DNA of 64,000 nt, from contig JADKKK010000003.1 in assembly GCA_016720545.1 (NCBI GenBank), positions 1-64,000 of the forward strand, written 5' to 3'. Numbering within the stretch: the stretch's first letter is position 1; every line of letters starts with the position of its first letter. The notes beneath the pieces were generated by a model. That model worked only from the letters and a program-made list of their open reading frames with translations. It did not search any database and was not told the origin of the DNA. The translations under genes were made by a program, and so were the position numbers. Source of the stretch: Myxococcales bacterium. Its GTDB lineage: Bacteria; Myxococcota_A; Polyangia; Polyangiales; Polyangiaceae. Shown piece by piece: positions 9,901 to 18,502 of the stretch.

Positions 9901-10654
9901 AGTCCGGTACGTAGATGACCCGCGGCGCGACGGGAGCAAGTGTCTCAGCGACAAGGCGGGACACACCTGCACCGGAAGGCGCAGATATTGCCAGCAAGGG
10001 TCGCGCAGGCGCCTCCGCTGCCACGTGATGACGCAATTTGTCCGCGGCCTCAGCCCGTGTCGATAGTTCAACGAAGTCCGACGTGTCCGCCCGCTCTCGT
10101 CGCAGCCAGGCGTCGTAGTTCAGCGCTTGGCCGAGGTGCTGACGAAAAAACTGAAGGACGATCCCCGGATGTCGACTCGCCCAGTCTGCCAGGTGACCGA
10201 CGTTGAGCACACGAGGCGCGGGGGCATCGGGGCTGATCTCGCGGATGATCCGGAGGAGCGACTCGTCGAGTTGCTTCATCTTGTTCGGCGGTGCGTCGTC
10301 GCACACGCACAGGTAATAGCCATAGCCCGTCTCTATGAGGCGCCTTGATTCAGGCTTGTTGGCTTCCTCACGAAGGCTTGACTCGTTCACGGCTGAAAAC
10401 AGAGTCGCCTTGAACTGCCAGCACGTTGGAATCCGGAGGTCCAAGGGACCGCCCAGCGCCAACCGAACCTCTGCATCGACGCCGCCGTCCGGAAGGTTGA
10501 CTCGCGTGTTGGTTTGTATGTCATCCGACCGGACGCCAGACGCGGCTCCCTCTGCGCGGATCACCGCGCTCAGGAAGTCTGCAAACCTCTGCCCACCGTC
10601 GCCTCGAAGGGCGAAGAGCTCCTCGGGAGCTACGTGCCAAGGAAACCTCGTCAC
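6983..10654 (-). CDS. REase-like/STAND-type P-loop protein with long helical repeat tail (Avs-like architecture)
   Basis: 1223 aa. Residues 1-100 look like a PD-(D/E)xK nuclease domain: LPDGGVDAEV (Asp60) then TCWQFKAT (Gln80-x-Lys82), the QxK variant of Mrr/Cap4-type enzymes. A P-loop region follows at 221-280: APSGAGVSR in the Walker A position, with Val where Lys is normal, and ILVLD as Walker B. The remaining 900 residues look mostly helical and repeat-like, without a recognised family. Nuclease, STAND NTPase, helical sensor is the order seen in Avs-type phage sensors. The start overlaps the hsdS stop (10651-10654), so it is the fourth gene of the type I RM operon. The Walker A change may mean altered nucleotide binding. 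Precise family is uncertain. Confidence 0.75.
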   Translation of the reverse strand: MTRFPWHVAPEELFALRGDGGQRFADFLSAVIRAEGAASGVRSDDIQTNTRVNLPDGGVDAEVRLALGGPLDLRIPTCWQFKATLFSAVNESSLREEANKPESRRLIETGYGYYLCVCDDAPPNKMKQLDESLLRIIREISPDAPAPRVLNVGHLADWASRHPGIVLQFFRQHLGQALNYDAWLRRERADTSDFVELSTRAEAADKLRHHVAAEAPARPLLAISAPSGAGVSRLVAETLAPVAPRVIYVPDSAEALGIVTSLVNQPTATGILVLDRCSTRVRMGVGDLLKAGAGRLRAVALQDATEGASDITIKLNAIDGADVQRVIDANFQTIPWSYRRAFVEFADGSLNIAVRLATSYGTRSPQFLPDAAAWAHDELRRLVRDGRDIDVLRALSLFHRVGFKGEVASQLDAVCDVFALSSRDALQRCRRLSTSPGVVAVGSRYISVRPRLFARPLFETAWEDVIGDEVGAFMDALSAPLEASFLKQAGLHAPRAARDALAEWAAPWVRTLAPTDLGASSVLPRLLLLVEVCPNRLAPIFSDLVERASDDEARAAGERVEHWPARTHVIWACRRLLARRELHGLSERALFRLARVEGDPEGSARNSSDATGTWAASFRIFLSGTEVSFDERLSLLASKVDQYGGDAIPLVVAALDLALDSHASKTEGASIASGEIGPADWRPRTYREIWASLDGAISLLARCMSHDAHRALCLRTLIRHARGLLQSGRLDALRSALETVSLDDRERMLVLRATDYFLGFDGKGGGETTSYPSEYVASIEVWHNSLRRDDLCSRLLEALSSGCRRQVDDGDEWAREIDELGRELSRAAGELVATLPSLVGGEHVGAGLFELGRAVGKEDSGGEHLAMVLGHAAAAKDPLFIRGYIVGLVEDSEAHDSALKSALDRLEEHNPDMAVDLNGMIHRIGSAGSRAIRLVRAGRLPAERLSGVWSLQLDRDLLGEALETVLDAMVDRPEDAAATGLKLLGPIAWDAARGVPKDARTLAVMWRVLETAMGGAGAQALAWGRVLRRLSVVDFARAVRLASLAVVNAEYSVQEAASCELSVHIGTDAAFVLEVLGPMLLDRENPWNLLVGRGGAVLNSFPVELVKKWTLDNGVDAARVVARHMPAPYVDAQGSPVVPPLTAFVLGAFEDDDKVFSSFCTGGHNGRMYCGDIAGAHDKEADVAERFRTHPLRRVREWADLETQWARDNAQRWREHDEEAFDE

Positions 10655-11877
10655 GGGGCCGAGTCCTCCGCTTTTGAGCCGTCCGGGCGGCTCCTGGATC
10701 CCGACAGATCCCCGCGGAAGGCGCGGTGCACGAGGGAGTTGAAGAGCACTTCCTGCTCATCCGTCGCCAAGTTCAGTCGTCTAGACAAGGCAAGGATCCT
10801 ATCGAACATCTCGCCGAAGCGGAGCTGCGCCGGGTGGGGCGGCCTCGGAAACATCACGGATTCAAGTTTACCCTTGCTCACCATGCCCTTCATCGAGTTC
10901 GTGGAGGCGGCCCGCACCAAGCCCTTGCCGACAAGCAGCAACGCGTAGAGAAAGCGATGGTCGGTCTCCTCGTTCGGCACCACCGCGTTGATTTGCTGGT
11001 TGAACGCCACCGTTCGATCCGCAAGTCCAACGTTCCCGATGCAGGATGGACTGCCTGCGATGCAGGTCATGAGTGTGCTGCCCCGAGGCGCGGTCCGCGC
11101 GACACGTGCGCCGAGTTCGGAAAGGCCTTCGGTGGCGGTAGTTAGAGCGTGCGACGGCGTGTTGATGTTGTCCGACTTGATCCACTCGAGGTAGTCGCCG
11201 TAGTACTCAAGTCGTTCGCGAGGCGGCGTGTTGCCGGTGGTGACCTTTCCGAAGGACGTCAACGGCTCGAGCTCCCACCCCCTCGGGTTCGTCACGGGGT
11301 CCCCGAACATCTCCAAGAACGCCGACCGCAGCAGCTCCTCGGTCAGCGCGATCGCCTCCCGCCGCTTCCGCCGGACCGCGTCGGCCTTGTCGAGGATGTC
11401 GGCGATGCGGCGCTGCTCTTCGACGGGCGGCAGAGGGACTTCCACACCGCGAACGAGTTCAGAGTTCAGGTTCTTCACGACGGCGCCTGCAGCAAGGCGC
11501 TTGAACGCCGCGTAGACAATTGGCGATCCGAGCAAATGGTAAAAGTAGTCTTGGTGGACGTTCTTGTTGCGAGGCGACAGCACCAGCCATCCGTCGTGGA
11601 TACATCCCGCCGTCGCGAGGATGTAGGGATGGCCGAAACTCATCGAATTCGTGAGCAGAAAATCACCAGGCTTCACCTCGCGTGACCGTGAGACGCCCTC
11701 CCTCCGGATCCGCTTCTTCGTCGCGGCTATGTGCTTGGACCCTTCTACGGCGTCGCCGATCATGATCCAATTCACCCCTTTCGGGTCGTCAGTGATGAAG
11801 TCATCGATGGGTCGCGGAGAGCCACCACGGGCAATCGAAAAAACTTCACCGAGGGCGACGACAGGCCACTTGCTCAC
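10651..11877 (-). CDS. hsdS: Type I restriction-modification specificity subunit HsdS
   Basis: 408 aa with two target-recognition halves. The first opens MSKWPVVALGEVFSIARGGSP and ends in the conserved linker PLPPVEEQRRIADILDKADAVRRKR (an Ile/Leu-rich coiled coil). The second starts at GWELEPLTSFGKVTTGNTP and closes with a helix near the C-terminus. It sets the bipartite DNA sequence read by the HsdMS methylase and HsdR. ATGA overlaps join it to hsdM (11874-11877) and to the STAND gene (10651-10654). The two halves differ enough to indicate an asymmetric recognition site; the site itself cannot be read from sequence. Confidence 0.95.
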   Translation of the reverse strand: MSKWPVVALGEVFSIARGGSPRPIDDFITDDPKGVNWIMIGDAVEGSKHIAATKKRIRREGVSRSREVKPGDFLLTNSMSFGHPYILATAGCIHDGWLVLSPRNKNVHQDYFYHLLGSPIVYAAFKRLAAGAVVKNLNSELVRGVEVPLPPVEEQRRIADILDKADAVRRKRREAIALTEELLRSAFLEMFGDPVTNPRGWELEPLTSFGKVTTGNTPPRERLEYYGDYLEWIKSDNINTPSHALTTATEGLSELGARVARTAPRGSTLMTCIAGSPSCIGNVGLADRTVAFNQQINAVVPNEETDHRFLYALLLVGKGLVRAASTNSMKGMVSKGKLESVMFPRPPHPAQLRFGEMFDRILALSRRLNLATDEQEVLFNSLVHRAFRGDLSGSRSRPDGSKAEDSAP

Positions 11878-13388
11878 AGCATGCCCTCCAGCTCGCTCAG
11901 ATCCTTCGCAATCTCCGCCTCGAGCTTCCTCAACCTCCCAAGAATCTTCTTCGGCGACTCATGCACCACCACCTCGTGCACCGCCTCCTTGTACCGATTG
12001 ATCGAAAGATCCCACCCCTTCTCCCGGATCTCCCCCACCGGCACCATGAAATGCTTCGCGGTCCGCTCCGTGTCCTTCTTGGCGCTCTTCCCCCGCCACC
12101 GCACGAGCGCATCCGGCAGATCGTTCTCCTTCACCGCGTCCCGCTTGTCGTCCAGCGAGAACCCGTCCGCGCCCACGTCGTAGAAGAACACGTGCTCCGT
12201 CGTGCCGCCCTTGGCGAACACCACGATCGCCGTGGACACCCCCGCGTACGGCTTGAACACCCCCGAGGGCAGCGAGAACACGCCCTCGAGCTGGTTCTCT
12301 TCCACGAGCAGCTTGCGTAGCTCCACGTGCGCCTTCGACGAGCCGAAGAGCACGCCGTCCGGCACGATGGTCGCGCTTCGGCCGCCCTTCTTCAGCATGC
12401 GCAGGATGAGCGCGAGGAACAGCAGCTCGGTCTTTTTGGTCTTCACCTTCTGCGTCAGCGAAGGGTGCACGTCCTCTGCGTCCAGGCTGCCCTTGAACGG
12501 CGGGTTGGCCAGAATGACGTCGAAGCCGTTGCTCGCCTTCTTCGGGAACTTGTCCGGGAACGACGTAGAGAGCGTGTCCTGGTAGTGAATGTCCGGGTTC
12601 TCCACGCCGTGGAGCATCAGGTTCATCGAGGCGATCCGGAGCATGGTCGAGTCGAAGTCGAACCCGTGGAACATGTCGTTCTGCACGTGGGTGCGGTAGG
12701 GCTCGAGCTTGTCGCCCGTGTAGATCTTCTCGCCGTTCTCGCCCAGCATGATTCCTTTGGGCGAGGTGTACTTCTCGAGCAAGTACTGCATCGCCCCCAC
12801 CAAGAAGCCCGCCGTGCCGCACGCGGGATCGCCGATGCTCTCGGTGGGCTTCGGCTCGAGCAGCTCGACCATGAAGCGGATGATGTGGCGGGGCGTGCGG
12901 AACTGCCCGTTGATGCCCGCAGTCGTCAGCTTCGAGAGCAGGTACTCGTAGAGATCGCCCTTCGCGTCTCCCTCGACGATGGGCAGCGCGTCGATCATGT
13001 TCACCGCCTGCACGAGCAGGTTCGGCTTCTGGATCATGAGCTGGGCGTCTTGCATGTAGTCGCCGAAGGTGCCGCCGTCGATCATGCCGCGGAAGTGCTT
13101 GAACACCCCGTCGCGCACCCGCGCCAGCATGGCCTCGGCCTTCAGGTGTTTGAACTGCGACCACCGGAGCTTCTGGCCCTCTTCGGTGTCGGGGAAGATG
13201 CGCTTCCACGGCTTCTTGGTGCGCTCGGCCTTCTTCTCGTTTCGCGTCTCGGTGACGTCCAAGAGCCGCGAGAACATCAAGAACGAAATTTGCTCGATGA
13301 CCGTGAGCGGGTTGGTGATGCCCCCGGTCCAGAACTCGGTCCAGAGCTTGTCGATGTCGCTCTTCTGCTGCGTGGTCAGGGTGCTCAT
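11874..13388 (-). CDS. hsdM: Type I RM DNA methyltransferase HsdM
   Basis: 504 aa. AdoMet-binding motif I DPACGTAGFL is at 187-196 and the N6-adenine catalytic motif NPPF at 295-298. The N-terminal helical HsdM domain (residues 10-150) and the C-terminal tail are both present, so length and layout are those of the family. It methylates adenine in the HsdS target and protects host DNA. Four-base overlaps with hsdR (13385-13388) and hsdS (11874-11877) give fixed stoichiometry by coupling. Confidence 0.96.
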   Translation of the reverse strand: MSTLTTQQKSDIDKLWTEFWTGGITNPLTVIEQISFLMFSRLLDVTETRNEKKAERTKKPWKRIFPDTEEGQKLRWSQFKHLKAEAMLARVRDGVFKHFRGMIDGGTFGDYMQDAQLMIQKPNLLVQAVNMIDALPIVEGDAKGDLYEYLLSKLTTAGINGQFRTPRHIIRFMVELLEPKPTESIGDPACGTAGFLVGAMQYLLEKYTSPKGIMLGENGEKIYTGDKLEPYRTHVQNDMFHGFDFDSTMLRIASMNLMLHGVENPDIHYQDTLSTSFPDKFPKKASNGFDVILANPPFKGSLDAEDVHPSLTQKVKTKKTELLFLALILRMLKKGGRSATIVPDGVLFGSSKAHVELRKLLVEENQLEGVFSLPSGVFKPYAGVSTAIVVFAKGGTTEHVFFYDVGADGFSLDDKRDAVKENDLPDALVRWRGKSAKKDTERTAKHFMVPVGEIREKGWDLSINRYKEAVHEVVVHESPKKILGRLRKLEAEIAKDLSELEGML

Positions 13389-16300
13389 GAAGCTGTCTTG
13401 CTCGCGGGTGGCGGCGCCTCGGAGGTCGCGGCCTTCTTCGGTTGAAACTGGGTGAGGATGTGAATGAGGGCGTCGACCTCGGATTTGCGCGCGAACACGC
13501 CGTCGATGCTGTCCGAGTGGATCGCGGTGAAAGGCTGCTCGTAGAGGCGGTCGATCTCGATGCCGCCGTTCTGCGCGATGTAGTTCTTCAGCACGCCGAG
13601 GAAGCGGAGCTGCTGCGACGTGAGCCGAGTGTGCGTGCGCACGAAGTCCGAAAAGGCGTGATCGACGGCCTCGTGATCGAGCCCGACCAAGCCGCGGAAC
13701 ACTGTGAGCAGACTGAGACGCGCGGCGGGATGGTGGCCGGCCAGGTGGCGGACGTTCGCCTTGTCGTCGATCTGGAGGACCAGACGCGCGAGCTCGTCGA
13801 GCTCTTCGTCGCGCACCGCTTTGCCGGCCTTCACCCGCTTGAGCGTGGGGTTCTCCGCGAATTGCGCCCTGAGCACCGACTCGACCCGGCTACGGTACTC
13901 GACGAGCTCGAGCCCCTCGAGCTTCGGGATGTGGTCCTTGCCGGCGAAGTCGGCGTCGGGAAGATCGTAGGTGGCGGGCGCGATGCGAGACGTCGGGACG
14001 TGCTGCTGGTACTTCATGATCCCGCGCAGCTCGGACCGCAGGACCTCGAGCTTCGCCACCGTGGCGTCCCTCCAGAAGTCTTTCGAGCGGACGGAGAGAA
14101 TGGCGTCGGCCTTCGCCTTCACAGGCCCGAGGTTCTTGGTGAGAAGCTCGACCTGCTCGGCGACGCGGCCACGGAGATCGGCGACCTCGGACGCCATCGG
14201 GCCGCCCTTGACCAAGGCAAGCTCGAGGCGGGCCATGAGCAGATCGAAGCGATAGGCCTCTTCCTCGCCCCGTATGTTTCGCCACTGCATGAGCGGCGCC
14301 GCGATTGAGAGCAGATCGTGCTTCGTCGCTGCGGCGAGCTGCTCGATGCGCGGCCGTTCCGAGAGCGTCTCGAGCTCCTTCCAGTGGTCGCGCACCTCGA
14401 GGTTTCCGGCGTCTTTCGTGGCGCGAACGTCGTGCACCAGCAGATCGACCGTCGCCTGGAACACAGGCTCGTTCATCTTGTCGAGCGCACACTCGGCGAG
14501 CGCCAGGCGGGTCTCGAAGAGCTGCTGGAGGAGAGAGGCCTTCTTGGTGGGCTCGGCTTCCTTGTACTTCTCCTCGAAGAACCAGAAGTTCGACCAGTGA
14601 TCGAAGATCAGGAACTCGGTCTTGTGGTCCCCTGGACCGAGGAGATCGCGGCAGAGACGGGTGCCACGTCCGATCATCTGCCAGAACTTCACGTACGACT
14701 TCACCGGCTTGGCGAACACGAGGTTCACGACCTCCGGGACGTCAATTCCAGTGTCGAGCATGTCCACCGAGACGGCGATGGTGAGCTCGTTCGCGGCGTT
14801 CTTGAAGTCGTCGATGAGCTGCTCGGCGCGTGTCTCCTGATTGTCGATGACGCGACAGAACGTCGAGCCGTACTGCGGGTACATCTCCTGGAAGACCTCG
14901 GCGAGATGTACGGCGTGAAGGTGGCTGCGCGCGAAGACGATGGTCTTCCCGAGACGTGTGCCGGTCGCGTCCTTGATGCCCTCTTCCATCAGGGCTCGCA
15001 GCACCGATCGGGTCGTGCCCTTGTTGAACACGTTCTTGTCGAGCTCGCTGGCCTCGTAGTCGACGAGCTCTGGAGCTTCCTCCTGCTCCTCCAGCGCCTC
15101 GCGCTGCTCCGCGCTCATCTGGGCGTACTTGACGCCGCGTTCACGGAGCTGGCTCGAGAACGTGCGCACGCGGAACGGCACGAGGTGGGGTGGCCTCGCG
15201 CGGATGGCCTCTTCGTAGCTGTAGTGCGCGGTCGGATCTTTCTCTTCACACCCGAAGAGCTTGTACGTGTTTCGCTCGATGAACTTCACTGGCGTGGCGG
15301 TGATCCCCACCTCGAGCGCGTCGAAGTACTGAAAGAGCGAGCGGAACGTCTTGTAGATGCTCCGATGCGACTCGTCGGCGACGATGAGGTCGAAGAAGCC
15401 GACATCGAACGCATCGAAGCACTCCATCATCGCCGGGTACGTGGCGAGGTAGATGCGCTTGTCGCGGTCAGACGACGTCGAAGATCCGACGACCACGCGC
15501 GGCTCACCGGGCATGAACTCCTTGAAGACGCGGTCGGCCTGCCGGCGCAGCTCGCGACGATCGCAGAGGAAGAGGATCCGCTTCACCCAACCCGCTCGCA
15601 TGAGAAGATCGCAGAGCGAGACCGCTACCCGGGTCTTTCCGGTGCCCGTCGCCTGAACCACCAGCGCCTTGCGTGACTTGCCCTCGAAGCGCTCCGCGAT
15701 GCGCTTCACAGCCTCGAGCTGGTAGAGGCGCTCCGCGATCGCGAGGTTCGGCTCGACGTGGGCGAGCGCCTTCTTGTTCGTGCGCTGGTGAATCAGGTAC
15801 TCGAGGCTGTCCTTCGAGTAGAGCCCGTAGACCTTGCGCCACGGGTACCCCTGCGCGTCGTCCCAGAGGAACACGTCGATGCCGTTGGTGAAGAAGATCA
15901 CCGGGCGCCGCCCCGTCTCCTTCTCCAGGCACATCGCGTAGATGCGCGCCTGCTCCGCCCCGAGCTTGGGGTCTTTGGCGGTCTTCTTGGCTTCGACGAC
16001 CGCGAGCGGCTTTCCGTCATCGCCATAAAGCACGTAGTCCGCATAGCCCTCGCCGGACGGGGTCGGGTGCTCGGAGACGCGGACCTCTTGCTTCACCTGT
16101 TCGGTGTTCGTGCCACCGACACCGACGTCCCAGCCGGTCTCGACGAGCATCTGGTCGATGAGACGCCGACGCGTCGTCCGTTCGTCGAACTGGAGGGTGG
16201 CCGCCACTTTCTGGCCCGCCGACCGCAGCGCCTCGAGCTGGGCCTCGGTCTGCGCCGCCGTTTGCTCTGCCTCGGCGCGCTTCTTTCGTTCTTCTTCGAG

Positions 16301-16804
16301 CGCCGCGAGGAGCTCGTTGTGTTTCGCCTCGGCGAGACGCACCTTTTCGAGCGCCGCCTTGGCTCTGGTGTCATCGGCTGGCTCGGGCGTGGGTCCCACG
16401 TACCTGGGACAGTTGGCGCGGGCCCCACCGTCGACCTGGATGTGGAACCACTCCGCGATCTCGAAGAGCACGAGAAGGCAATCCAGCGCCGTGCGCGCGG
16501 GGAGGGCGGTCTTCAAGTGCGCCGCGTGGTTCCCCACTTTTCTTACCGTATGGAGCTTGTCCTGAACGATGGTCGGAACGGCCTGACGAAACTCGTCGGC
16601 GAGCAGGCGGTCGTTGAGGTTCTCGCTGTACGGAAGCTGCAGTCGGTACGCGTCGTAGATCGCGAGCACCGCGTTCTCCACGAAGGCTCGCTGCTTGACC
16701 AGGGAGCTCTGCGGGTCGGGGTGGGCGTACTTCTCGGCGAACCCGCCAAGGTCCGCGAGGAGGGGGCGCTTCGCACGCAGGAACTCGAAGTTCTGCGACT
16801 TCAT
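13385..16804 (-). CDS. hsdR: Type I restriction endonuclease subunit HsdR
   Basis: 1139 aa from ATG 16804 (MKSQNFEFL), which has AGAGG nine bases upstream. The frame is open 12 codons further to 16840, but that start would lie upstream of the predicted sigma-54 transcript start. Residues 1-130 resemble a DUF4145-type domain (VRKVGNHAAH), followed by a charged coiled coil. The nuclease core is GYADYVLYGDDGKPLAVVEAKKT, then Walker A ATGTGKTR, motif II VADESHRS, and the later motor motifs ending MIGRGTR. It translocates and cuts unmethylated DNA. It is the first gene after the promoter at 16857-16841 and overlaps hsdM by 4 bp. Confidence 0.95.
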   Translation of the reverse strand: MKSQNFEFLRAKRPLLADLGGFAEKYAHPDPQSSLVKQRAFVENAVLAIYDAYRLQLPYSENLNDRLLADEFRQAVPTIVQDKLHTVRKVGNHAAHLKTALPARTALDCLLVLFEIAEWFHIQVDGGARANCPRYVGPTPEPADDTRAKAALEKVRLAEAKHNELLAALEEERKKRAEAEQTAAQTEAQLEALRSAGQKVAATLQFDERTTRRRLIDQMLVETGWDVGVGGTNTEQVKQEVRVSEHPTPSGEGYADYVLYGDDGKPLAVVEAKKTAKDPKLGAEQARIYAMCLEKETGRRPVIFFTNGIDVFLWDDAQGYPWRKVYGLYSKDSLEYLIHQRTNKKALAHVEPNLAIAERLYQLEAVKRIAERFEGKSRKALVVQATGTGKTRVAVSLCDLLMRAGWVKRILFLCDRRELRRQADRVFKEFMPGEPRVVVGSSTSSDRDKRIYLATYPAMMECFDAFDVGFFDLIVADESHRSIYKTFRSLFQYFDALEVGITATPVKFIERNTYKLFGCEEKDPTAHYSYEEAIRARPPHLVPFRVRTFSSQLRERGVKYAQMSAEQREALEEQEEAPELVDYEASELDKNVFNKGTTRSVLRALMEEGIKDATGTRLGKTIVFARSHLHAVHLAEVFQEMYPQYGSTFCRVIDNQETRAEQLIDDFKNAANELTIAVSVDMLDTGIDVPEVVNLVFAKPVKSYVKFWQMIGRGTRLCRDLLGPGDHKTEFLIFDHWSNFWFFEEKYKEAEPTKKASLLQQLFETRLALAECALDKMNEPVFQATVDLLVHDVRATKDAGNLEVRDHWKELETLSERPRIEQLAAATKHDLLSIAAPLMQWRNIRGEEEAYRFDLLMARLELALVKGGPMASEVADLRGRVAEQVELLTKNLGPVKAKADAILSVRSKDFWRDATVAKLEVLRSELRGIMKYQQHVPTSRIAPATYDLPDADFAGKDHIPKLEGLELVEYRSRVESVLRAQFAENPTLKRVKAGKAVRDEELDELARLVLQIDDKANVRHLAGHHPAARLSLLTVFRGLVGLDHEAVDHAFSDFVRTHTRLTSQQLRFLGVLKNYIAQNGGIEIDRLYEQPFTAIHSDSIDGVFARKSEVDALIHILTQFQPKKAATSEAPPPASKTAS

Positions 16805-16840
16805 GAAGGGAACCTCTTCGTGGACCATACGGAGCCACAC

Positions 16841-16857
16841 AGCAGGCTTCGTGCCAT
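16841..16857 (-). promoter_or_regulatory. Sigma-54 (-24/-12) promoter for the hsdRMS-STAND operon
   Basis: Minus-strand ATGGCACGAAGCCTGCT matches TGGCACGN4TTGCW with GG at 16855-16854 and GC at 16843-16842, the correct spacing; only one T of the -12 box and the leading pyrimidine differ. It starts immediately inside the activator's stop codon (TGA shares the TG of TGGCACG), so the activator and its promoter are packed without a gap. Transcription would start near 16830, about 26 nt before hsdR ATG 16804. Confidence 0.78.
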
Positions 16858-18376
16858 CACGACTTCCACTCCTTGACCCCGTGGCGCTCCATCCAGTTGG
16901 TGAAGGTCTGCTGGCTCTTCAGCCCCACCAGCTTGGCCGCCTTCGTCTTGTTCCCATGTGTCTCGGCGAGCGCGCGCTCGAGGTAGTGTCGCGCGACCTC
17001 GCTCTCGATGGTCTCGAGCTTCAGGCTGTCCCCGAGGGGGCGATCGAGGACGGTGTCACTCGTTCCACCCCGGAGCTTCGACACGGCCTCCTTCATTTCG
17101 GCCTCGGTGATCGTGTCGCCCGTCGACCAGACGAGCGCGCGTAGCAACGTTCCGTCGAGCTCGCGGACGTTCCCGGGCCACGTGTGGCGGAGGAGAACGT
17201 TCTTTGCGCCGGCGGAAAGTTTCTTCCCGACCGCCGTCTTCCCTAGCTCGGCCTGTTGTCGCGCGAAGAAGTGCTCGGCGAGCAGGAGGATGTCTCCCTT
17301 GCGCTCGCGGAGCGGGGCATCTTCACCGTGAGGATGGCGAGGCGGTAGTAGAGGTCCTCGCGAAAATGGCCCTCGACGACCGCCCCGGCGAGATCGCGGT
17401 TCGTGGCGGACACGATGCGCACGTCGACGGGGATTTCCTGCGACTCGCCTACGCGAACGACCTTCTTCTCCTGAAGTGCGCGAAGGAGCTTCACCTGCAT
17501 CGAGAGCGGCAGCTCTCCGATCTCGTCGAGGAAGAGCGTGCCCCCCTTCGCCTGCTCGAAGTGCCCTCGGCGATCGTCGCTCGCGCCGGTAAACGACCCT
17601 CGCTTGTGGCCGAAGAACTCGGATTCGACGAGCTCTTTAGGAATGGCGCCGCAGTTGACCGCGACGAACTTTCCTTGACGCCCGCTGGCCTTATGAATGG
17701 CAGAAGCCAGGAGCTCCTTGCCTGTTCCGGACTCGCCCTCGATGAGCAGCGGTGCCGCGTGCACCGCGGCCATCTTGGCCTTCGTGACGAGCGCCTTCAT
17801 GGGGAGGCTGACGTGGTGGAGATCGGCGAAGCTTGCGTCGTCGTGTCGAAGGCCACCCGCGAGCTTCTCCAGGTCCGCGTCCGTCCTCCGCACGATGCCG
17901 GGGATGAACTCGGCAGCGATTTGGAACGGGACCTTCACGGTCTGGAGCCCTTGCTGGACGGAGGACTGGAGAAGCTCCGCCTGGTCGGTCGTGCCTAGCA
18001 AGATCCAGATCACCGCCATCGCCGGCGTGCCAGGGCTGAGGTGAAATGCGAGCGCAGCGTCAGCGCCGTACTCGGATTTCGTCCACGCGACGGCGTCGCG
18101 TGCCTTCTCGTAGATGTCCTCGTAGTCGGTCGGGGCCCGGAGCTTCACTGTGCGCACGACGATCGAAGCTTGCGTCTGGGGAGCGAGCCACGCCGCAAAG
18201 CTCTCGCTCTGTTCCCTCTTCCAGTCGCACAAGAGGACCACGTGATCGAATGCTCGGGCCTTGAATGCTTGCGCGATAGGACCCATCCCCGCCTTCGGAT
18301 CGCCGTCCGCGGCGTCGAGATCGGTCTTGCCGATCCACGCCATGAGCACCCTTGCCCCTTGTCCCGTCTTCCCCAT
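16857..18376 (-). pseudogene. CARF (RtcR-like)-AAA+ sigma-54 activator with Fis-type HTH, one frameshift
   Basis: If one base is restored near 17314-17318 (a GGGG run) the reading gives about 506 aa. Residues 9-165 form a CARF-like domain with RtcR features: DYEDIYEKARD, then AFHLSPGTPAMAV, then a segment near LLQSSVQQG. The AAA+ part has Walker A GESGTGKE (214-221), the sigma-54 loop GSFTGA (260-265, Ser for Ala) and Walker B GGTLFLDEIG (278-287). After the shift come PLRERKGDILLLAEHF, WPGNVREL, and a Fis-type helix-turn-helix at the end. CARF domains bind cyclic oligonucleotides or related ligands. Start 18376 keeps the first beta strand; ATG 18343 has a better ribosome site. Separate pieces would be 18376-about 17245 and 17147-16857. 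The shift may be a real mutation or an assembly error. Confidence 0.85.
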
Positions 18377-18502
18377 GTCGAGCGAAGGTAACAAGATTTG
18401 CACCGGCACAAGTGCGCTTACTTCAGGCGGCGGCGTGTGCCCGCAGGCCGAGCCGATTTCCCGGCAGATCGCGCATGGCACACCTTGTGGAAAGAGGCCT
18501 CC

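Noticed and set aside
18475..18491. Third sigma-54 promoter before the coiled-coil gene
   Set aside because: TGGCAC is perfect, but the -12 box reads GTGGA instead of TTGCA and the transcript would start at the ATG, with the -12 overlapping the ribosome site.
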